Positions 24,039 to 64,000 of a stretch of 64,000 nt of DNA are shown here, piece after piece (within the stretch, counting starts at the first letter, position 1; the number at the start of each line of letters is the position of its first letter). The DNA is from Colius striatus (lineage: Eukaryota; Chordata; Aves; Coliiformes; Coliidae): the NCBI RefSeq assembly GCF_028858725.1, contig NC_084790.1, positions 87,882,996 through 87,946,995 of the forward strand. The letters are read 5' to 3'. A program made the position numbers and the translations under genes. The notes beneath the pieces were generated by a model. It ran no database searches. It was not told the origin of the DNA and saw only the letters and a program-made list of their open reading frames with translations.

Positions 24039-26711
24039 AGTAAAATTTTATCCCTCTGCTGAAATGAACCTGTAAAATAAGTTTATATATGAGTGAATGA
24101 ATGCAAGTATTGTTGGATCACTCAAGCTGGTAGAATGTGTATCTACAGAAAGACAGGAAAATAGGTATTTTAGAAAAATATTTCTTCAGTGAGCCCTGCT
24201 CATGTTCAGTGTGTTTATACTCCTCTAAGTCAGAAATACTATCCTGGTTTGGGCTGTGGTAAATTCAGACATAAACCTCTACAGGATAATACATCAGGAG
24301 CATTGACTTATTTAACACAACTATTTCACCTACACATTTATCACAAAAGGCTCCAAGCAATAACTTTACACAGCTCTGAAGTTCTCCTGCAGCAGGGTAG
24401 AGTAACTCCTACAACTCTGTTTGAATCCAGAAAAAGAGATCCGTAAGAAAATGTTACTCATTCTTGATTTATTTTCTCCGCTTGGTCGTTTCACATACTT
24501 TGTTTCCTGCTGTTCCTGAGAGAGGATACTAACTGGAATGGGTCTTACATAAGACACTGTTGTTGGTACAATTGAGATCTAGCTTAAATTCCAGCATTTT
24601 TATTGATTAAATGCAGAATATATCCCCAATACACCTCTGTATGTACCCAAAACCAATCTGAAGCTCAAGCTGGTTACCTGGAAAGAAAAACGAAGTCTGG
24701 TATTTACAGTTTCCTTTCCCTGCATTGGACTTTTAATGTACCCGGGTTGAGGGAGGAGTGCAGGCAGGTGAGGGGGGGAGATGTGCAGGCAAACGGGGGT
24801 TGCAGACAGATGGAGGGAGGGGTGCAAGCAGGCAGTCCCCAGAGCTGCTGCTTGCATCAGCCAGTGCCCAGCTGCAGCATTGACAAGGCATCAGCCATCC
24901 CTGCATAAGCAAACCCGTGTTCCAGGACTGTGCATAATAAAACCATTTAAGTGGTTTGGCAAGCTCAGAATGTTGCTAGCAAAAACAGTGGTTTGTTTTG
25001 GTGTTTAAATCTTGTGCTAATCCTCCTAACTGTTTTTTTATTATTACAACTTGAGTTTCTAGGATGTTTTCCTTCTCTCTGAAGTTGTGACTCAAACGTG
25101 TTTTGTTGGTCCCCGTTTTCCAGTCACAGAGAAAATTTTGGCTTTGTGACAGACGAAAATGTCTTTGTGTTATTTATGTCAATATAAGATACTACACGTT
25201 GCTGTGAGGATAGCGTGTCATCTCTTTCTTGTTGGATAGTGGCCAGAATCTAGTCCATATGGCAAACATGGTGATCAAAACTACCTTCAGATATTAAATA
25301 GGCACAGCTAGTGTTACAGTAGTTCCTCAACTCAAACAACTTCTGTTTGAGTAGCTGGCTGGTCGTTCATTGCTTTCCATTTCAATACATTAACTCTTAT
25401 AAAAAGAAGAAAAAAAATGGGTGGAGAGTAAAAGCATGTTAGATCCACAGATGAATTTCATAAAGATTGTGAAACCTGATGAGTCAGCAACTTTGGCTGC
25501 AGTGATACTGCAGTACCACTCAGTTTTACTTGCAAGGCTCTTTACCTTGTCTTGTGTTTCAGCAGCCTGGCAAAGTCCATAAGACAGTGTACATGCTGCC
25601 TGTTGATGTCCTGTGCCATGCTTCCCCCTCGGTGGAAGCTGAGGCCAGCCCACCAAAAGTGGCTAGAGTTGGCAGGGCTGGGGCTCAAGGTTGTGTGGAG
25701 GGGAGAGGAGGAGATCAGCTGTCACAAAGTCATCGGCATCAAAAGGGCTGGATTACATGAGACTTTCAGCTTTTTTTTCTGAATAAAAGCTGACACCCTG
25801 GATCTTACAGTGTCCTAATGCAAGTGCTCTCAGGAATAAGTCAGTGCCTCTTGTCACATCTCGGTCTCTAAAGCCCTTCATCTCTGGTTTGAGATCCAGT
25901 GTGTGGTGGCTGACACAAGAGACAGCACAAGTGATCTGCGCTTGCTGTGTTTATTTCTTTCCTAGCTTTATTTAGTTCTAAATAGCACAGATAATGCTAG
26001 TAAGGGTATTTTCCCCTCAAAATCCATCTTTTGATATTGCATGTTATCATTCCTTTTCCATCACCCTGTCTGAGCAGCTTTTGCTTGCAGGTGGCTCTGC
26101 CTGCTGTGAAGGGCAGGTGAGAGAAGGAAATCTTGAGCCACCAATACCAGGAGAGTTTGAAAACGTTTACCACTCAGGCTTTGAAACCAAAATCAGAAAG
26201 TAATATATGTTTTTAATTAGTGTATTTCCCTTTTCAATTAGCTTTTGTTCATTTAGTTAGCCTCTTTGGCTGTGTGTGTGGGGTGGAATCAACTATCAGG
26301 GTAAGACTGTGAACTGAGGGATCGCATTAACCTGGAAAGTGCTTTCTGCCTCTGGTTTCACCTAATTCAGGGTACTACATATTCCAACCTAAATTTCTGT
26401 TTGAAAAAGCGATGTCAACAGGATGGATGCTGTTCAAACAGAACAGTAGTTTGGAAAAGGGCATGGTTCTCCTTCGAAAGCTCCAGAGCCTATTTTTCAC
26501 TGAAGGTTATTGCATTTGCAAATAGGCATGAACTGTACTTTAGGGCATATAGTAGTCAAAATTATTCTGAAAGAGTGATTTTGTGGCAAAAGTTCACGTG
26601 TGCATAGGGATATGCTTGCTGTTTGGTACCTGTGCATGTAGGGAAATGCCCCCCTGAAATGCATCTTTGGCCAAATGTGCAAGAAATCAAAATTTTGGAG
26701 TTATTTCAAGT

Positions 26712-27042
26712 GACATTTACAAATATCTCACTGGTGGGTGTCAGGAGGTTGGGACATCCCTTTTTTCTATAGTAGCTAGCAACAGGACAAGGGATGATGG
26801 GATGAAGCTGGAACACAAAAAGCTCCACTTAAACATAAGGACAAACTTTCAGTGTTTGAGTGAGGGAGCCCTGGCCCAGGCTGCCCAGGGAGGGTGTGGA
26901 GGCGCCTTCCTTGGAGGGCTTCAAGACCCACCTGGGCACGTTCCTGTGTGACCTCATCTAGGTGGGAGCTGCTTCTGCAGAGGGGTTGGACTGGATGAGC
27001 TCTAAAGATCCCTTCCAACCCCACCATGCTGTGATTCTATGA
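26712..27042 (+). repeat. CR1 LINE 3' fragment, left arm of inverted pair
   Basis: Runs from AAATATCTCACTGGTGGG through GGACAAGGGATGATGGGATG and CTGCCCAGGGAGGGTGTGG to the tail ATGCTGTGATTCTATG. Plus orientation, facing the minus copy at 27187-27544. Confidence 0.93.
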
Positions 27043-27186
27043 CTGTTTAAAGAATGTTATTTCATCCAGACGCGAAGTTAAACGGATTCTCTGATGTCAC
27101 TTATTTGAAGAATGGCATATATAGTGACTGTTTGTTTCGTATGAAATGCTTATGAAGTCACTTCAAACTTCAAGTCCGGTGAGGAC

Positions 27187-27544
27187 CATAGAATCAGAGC
27201 ATGGTGGGGGTTGGAAGGGACCTATGGAGATCATCCAGCCCAGCCCCCTGCAGAAGCAGCTCCCACCTAGATCAGGTCACACAGGAACGTGTCCAGGTGG
27301 GTTTGGAAACCTCCTGAGAAGGAGCCTCCACATCCTCCCTGGGCAGCCTGGGCCAGGGCTCCCTCACTCAAGCACTGACACAGTTTGTCCTGATGTTTCA
27401 ATGGAACTGTTTGTGTCTCAGCTTCATCCCATCACCCCTTGTCCTGTCACTGGATACAACAGAAAGAAAGTGCTGCCCCAACCTCCTGACACCCACCAGT
27501 GAGATATTTGTAAACACTAATGTGTTCTCCCCCTGGTCTCCTCT
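27187..27544 (-). repeat. CR1 LINE 3' fragment, right arm of inverted pair
   Basis: Reversed tail ATAGAATCAGAGCATGG, then GTTGGAAGGGACCTATGGAG through CACCAGTGAGATATTTG. It covers the same part of CR1 as 26712-27042 in the opposite orientation. It ends 75 bases before the WDR7 exon 2 acceptor. Confidence 0.93.
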
Positions 27545-27611
27545 TACCTAGAATACTCTAAGTGCAAGAGTGGCACACCTGATAAAACATGACATCTGTT
27601 GTCTGTATTAA

Positions 27612-60043
<32,432 letters not shown>

Positions 60044-61399
60044 TAATGCTGTGATAAACCTGCAAATGACTTGGTTATTCTGATAACAGAGGAAAAGGGC
60101 ATTTTGTACACAAAATTGTGAGTGGTACTGATGATTCAAGGGGAAAGCCTAGGGCTATACTCAAAAACGTCTTGGAATTTTCAAAACAAATGTGTAATTT
60201 CATTATAGAAACTGTTGTATTGGGGTCCCTTGTCATTCTAGGAGCATGGAAGGGTTATAAAAGAAGCTAATGCAGGTTCATGCAGGGTATGTCCGTCAGT
60301 GGCTGTTCAATATTTGATGCTGCTCCTGCCCAGTTGCGTGTTCAAAACATTTGGGTACCAAGTGCTGCAAGGAGATGCTGGGTAAAGGTGGCAGCATGGT
60401 TCAGCACAGACCTGTTAAGCAGCAATTTATGGTGATGGCTAATCAGATGAGCACAAGATTGCAGCACTTCTCTTGATACTGAAAGGTAGAATATTTAGTC
60501 CGTCTCCTCCTCCTCTCTCATCAAATTCATAAAAGTCTCTAATTAAAGGTTGATGGTTTAGACATTAGAAGCTTCACCTGGTCTTGCAAAGAGCAAGAAG
60601 AGTGCAGGAGCAACAGAGAAAGGTCCCTTGCAGTGTGATGCCAAGATACAGTGCAGCATAACTACCAGAAGTCCATCCAAGAACAGGAGTTGTTCCCTTT
60701 TGGTCTCTCTTGTAACTTTGAAAATGCACATAACCTTAAGTCATTTCATACAAGCCTCTGCATGGTCTGTTGGTCACTGGCTGTTCACACTCACCACCCT
60801 ACCTAGATTAGCTTTCCCTTTTGAAGTACAAAACTATATATATGCTATTACCACTCCTCTTCCTGGGTTTCTCTGCCCTATTCCTGCCTTTTTCCTGGTG
60901 TCATTTGTATTAGCACAGTCACCTTATTCATCAGGTATCCTTCCTTTGATAGCATTTGCTTTATTATGGGGTCAGTGTTCCACTGTTACATGTCAGGCCA
61001 AGCAGTAAGCACTGAGAAGTATGATGTAGGTACATGCCAAACAGCTTCGGTGCATATGATAGATATTTGTGCCTTTTTGCATATTGGGATGTGGTTTTTA
61101 GTTGGTCTGTTTCTGAGGTGGGTCACACTCCGTCTGTAGAGTGCAGCTATAGTTGTCCTTTACGCTCCGGAGCAGCTGCTGTAGTCACTGCTGATGATTA
61201 CTAACCATGGTACCAAATGACCATGTTGAGTGCGAGGTTATGGGCATAAGTTTGTTAGTGAAACATGTATAAACCACTGCCTGCTTTATCCAGTTGGCTG
61301 TTTCCAAAAAAGGAACTTATTCTTAACATACTTGAAAACAAACACTAATCTGTATTGGTTTCAATGATTTGCTGTTTCTGTCATTACTCATTACCTCAG

Positions 61400-61995
61400 A
61401 AAGTTCTGGAGAAGAGGGTGCAGTTGTGGTTAGCAGGTGGAGAGACATTCTCCTTTCTACTCTGCTCTTGTGAGACAACATCTGGAATGTTGTGTCCAGT
61501 TCTGGGCCCCTTAGTTGCAGAAGGACAGGGAGCTGCTGGAGAGAGTTCAGTGCAGGGACACAGAGATGATAAAGGGAGCGAAGCATCTGCCTTGTGATGA
61601 AAGGCTGAGGGAGCTGGGGCTCTGCAGCTTGGAGAAGAGACTGAGGGGTGAGCTCATTCATGTTACAAACCCATCAAGGGTGGGTGTGAGGAGGCTGGAG
61701 CCAGGCTGTGCTCAGTGATGGCCAATGATAGGACAAGGGGCAACGGGCACAAGCTGGAACAGAAGAGGTTCCAAAGCAACACAAGGACAAACTTGTTCCC
61801 TGTTGAGGTGAGGGAGCACTGGCAGGGGCTGCCCAGATGGGCTGTGGAGGCTCCTTCTCTGGAGACATTCAACCCCAACTGGATGAGTCCCTGTGTGCCC
61901 TACTCTAGGTGGTGCTGCTCTGGCAGGGGGTTGCACTGGATGAGCTTTCCAAGCCCCCTTCCCACCATTAAGGTTCTGTATTTCTGTGGTTCTGT
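61400..61995 (+). repeat. CR1 LINE 3' fragment
   Basis: GGAGAGACATTCTCC, CAGAAGGACAGGGAGCTGCT, CCTTGTGATGAAAGGCTGAG and the end TTCTGTATTTCTGTGGTTCT. The same 3' UTR type as the minus copy at 5926-6395 in TXNL1. Confidence 0.92.
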
Positions 61996-62811
61996 TGTAC
62001 ATATGCACCAGTAGGAAGCATGATGTTTTGTTCTTCCCCTTGTACTTCTGTTTGTGCTCAGGTTGGAATCGTGGCATGCATTTTTGTAGCAGTCATCAGG
62101 GACTGGCTGGTGTTGGGGGGGGGAAAAATGAGTGTTTTGTATGCATTAAAGTATGCATGCAGCACTGTTTTGGCTTCTGCTAGTTATTAGCAAACCAAAG
62201 CACAGCGCTTTGTTTTGTGGTAAATTAGGATGTGCTGCCTCTATCAGAACAAGGAAGTTTTAAAACACAGGAAGAAAACATAAGGCAGATAAATTGTCTG
62301 AGCATGGCTGAATGAATGACCTGAATGTGTATGTTCAATATTGCCAAAGCACTGATATTGGAAATGTTTCGAACAGGTCATGACTAGCAAATTGGAACGA
62401 TTTTTGTTTTGATGTATGAACAACATTGAAAACTCTGTGAGTTAAGGTTACAAGGGTTTGTGGATCTCCTTGAGTGGCAGGGCTGAGAAGGCAGTGAGTA
62501 ATGTTACTGCCTGTATGGATGTAGACAAAGATGCTGACACTCTGAAGAAGGATAATAATTAGACTATCAGAAAAGAGAAGCAAAATGAGCTACAGATGCT
62601 GCCATTGTGAGTAAGGTGTAAAGCGTATATGTTACATTGTAAGACATTTTAAAACTACATGCTTTTTAAAGGTCTGGGGAGGGAGGAATGGAGGGGATCA
62701 GAATTGTTTAGGATGACCAAAGTGGATGCAATGGACTTCTGAAAAGTGTAACTTTATGCTGGAAAGGTAAGGAGGAGAAGTAGAACAGATAATTGAACAC
62801 TGGATTTGGAT

Positions 62812-62862
62812 CATCATCTCTAAAGGTCCCCTCCAACCCCTCCCATTCTATGATTCTATTGC
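62812..62862 (+). repeat. CR1 tail remnant
   Basis: ATCATCTCTAAAGGTCCCCT, then CCAACCCCTCCCATTCTATG and ATTCTATTG. Only the last 50 bases of a CR1 3' end. Confidence 0.88.
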
Positions 62863-63514
62863 TTTGATTCCTTCACCTTCCACTTCTCTCCACTTTGCCT
62901 CCTGTTATAGGGGCATAAATGAGTAATCAGTGTATCTTTGTGTCCAGAGTAGGTGATTACTCTGCAGTGGTTCATGTGTGCACAATGCAGATGCAGTGCT
63001 TCTGTATAATACACATTAGAAGGTTTCTTGTAATTAAAGCAAGCAGTAGTCACTAATAGGAGCTTGCTACTGGTATAAGACACTGTCATATGCGTTTGGT
63101 TGCCTCTTGAATGATTCAGGTGTGTGGTGCTAGTGAACAGAGATGAAGTCTTTTCCTCTTCTGTGTGCTCAGGGCTCAGATCCAGCAGCGGTTTGGGGAC
63201 GTGACCTTAATCGTACAGATGAGGCAGCTGACAACGTCTCCCAGCATTTTGATAAAATGTCTTCAGGAGACTTGAAAGACAGGCAAACTTGCACAGGGTT
63301 ATCTTCTAATAATCTTTGAACTGATGGAAGAGAGATTACCCTCCCCACTGTAGATGGTGGGGTGGAGAAGCAGGGGGAGAGCCAGGCAGATGTGATTTCT
63401 CTGTGGCCTGCCAGCCTGTGCTGTGGGATCACCTCAGGTGGGCTCTGGCACACTGCTCCCAGCACCTCTTCTGCAGCTGATGAAACAGCTCCTGGGTCAC
63501 ACCGTCTGTGGTTC

Positions 63515-63707
63515 ACTGTGAGGGTGAGGGAGCCCTGGCACAGGCTGCCCAGAGGGGTTGTGGAGGCTCCTTCCTTGGAGGGCTTCAAGACCCAGCTGGA
63601 CACGTTCCTGTGTGACCTGTTCCTGTGTGGGACCTGCTTCTGCAGGGGAGTTGGACTGGATGATCTCTAAAGGTCCTTCCCAACCCCCACCATTCTGTGA
63701 TTCTGGG
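63515..63707 (+). repeat. CR1 LINE 3' tail fragment
   Basis: TGAGGGTGAGGGAGCCCTGG, CAGCTGGACACGTTCCTGTG and the end CCACCATTCTGTGATTCTGG. A short internal duplication of TTCCTGTGTG occurs near 63606-63627. Confidence 0.92.
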
Positions 63708-64000
63708 TGTTTAGACATGCTAGGGTTCATTTCACAATGCCTTGAAGGGGAAACAATAAATCTTGGTTTTATTTGGGCCTTCAAATCCAAAACTGACATG
63801 TCAGCTTGTTGACCCCGCATCAAATGGGATAAATGTGTAAGTGAGGCTATGAATTAAACCTATGAGAGGTGTTGCAGGTGTTGGTATTTTTCAGGCTCCC
63901 ACAGGGAAGAAAACAGTTAAGCTTCCAAAGCTCCATCTTGTATCTGCTAAGGTTAGGTCATGCGACTGTAAATATTTGCCATGGCCTTGTCTGCTCCTCA

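Overview
The window is vertebrate nuclear DNA, almost certainly from a bird. It carries interrupted genes with GT-AG introns and CpG-island promoters, and about two dozen fragments of CR1 LINEs, the dominant avian retrotransposon, many with the typical octamer-like 3' tail (ATTCTATG repeats). CR1 covers roughly 15% by my rough tally. That is high for a bird and would fit a CR1-rich lineage such as woodpeckers or hornbills, but I cannot name the species. TXNL1 and WDR7 are neighbours on the chicken Z chromosome (human 18q21), so this is probably a Z segment (inference).

Layout. (1) 1-8990, minus strand: the 5' half of TXNL1 (thioredoxin-like 1). Coding exons 1-3 lie at 8721-8624, 6595-6499 and 4855-4682, with a CpG-island promoter at about 8430-8990; the rest of the gene lies beyond the left edge. 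Its introns hold CR1 copies, including an old reverse-transcriptase-bearing CR1 interrupted by an LTR-like block. (2) 8990-13980: intergenic space with two CR1 copies and no gene that I can support. (3) 13980-64000, plus strand: WDR7 (rabconnectin-3 beta). A CpG-island promoter and noncoding exon 1 end at 14397. A 13.2 kb intron follows, then the ATG exon at 27620 and 17 further coding exons to 60038. The window stops inside intron 19, after about 1060 codons of a protein of about 1490.

The two genes are divergently transcribed, with about 5 kb between their CpG islands. TXNL1 is a redox-active cytosolic and proteasome-associated thioredoxin-like protein. WDR7 partners DMXL1/DMXL2 in V-ATPase assembly and vesicle acidification. 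I see no functional link between them beyond synteny.

I found no novel multigene system. The points worth checking are local: a GC-AG intron in WDR7 (intron 5), a CR1 tail starting 5-6 nt inside a weak WDR7 donor (intron 8), a candidate alternative terminal exon in intron 18, a CR1 inverted-repeat pair just upstream of the WDR7 start-codon exon, and a young, still very similar CR1 subfamily spread through both genes.
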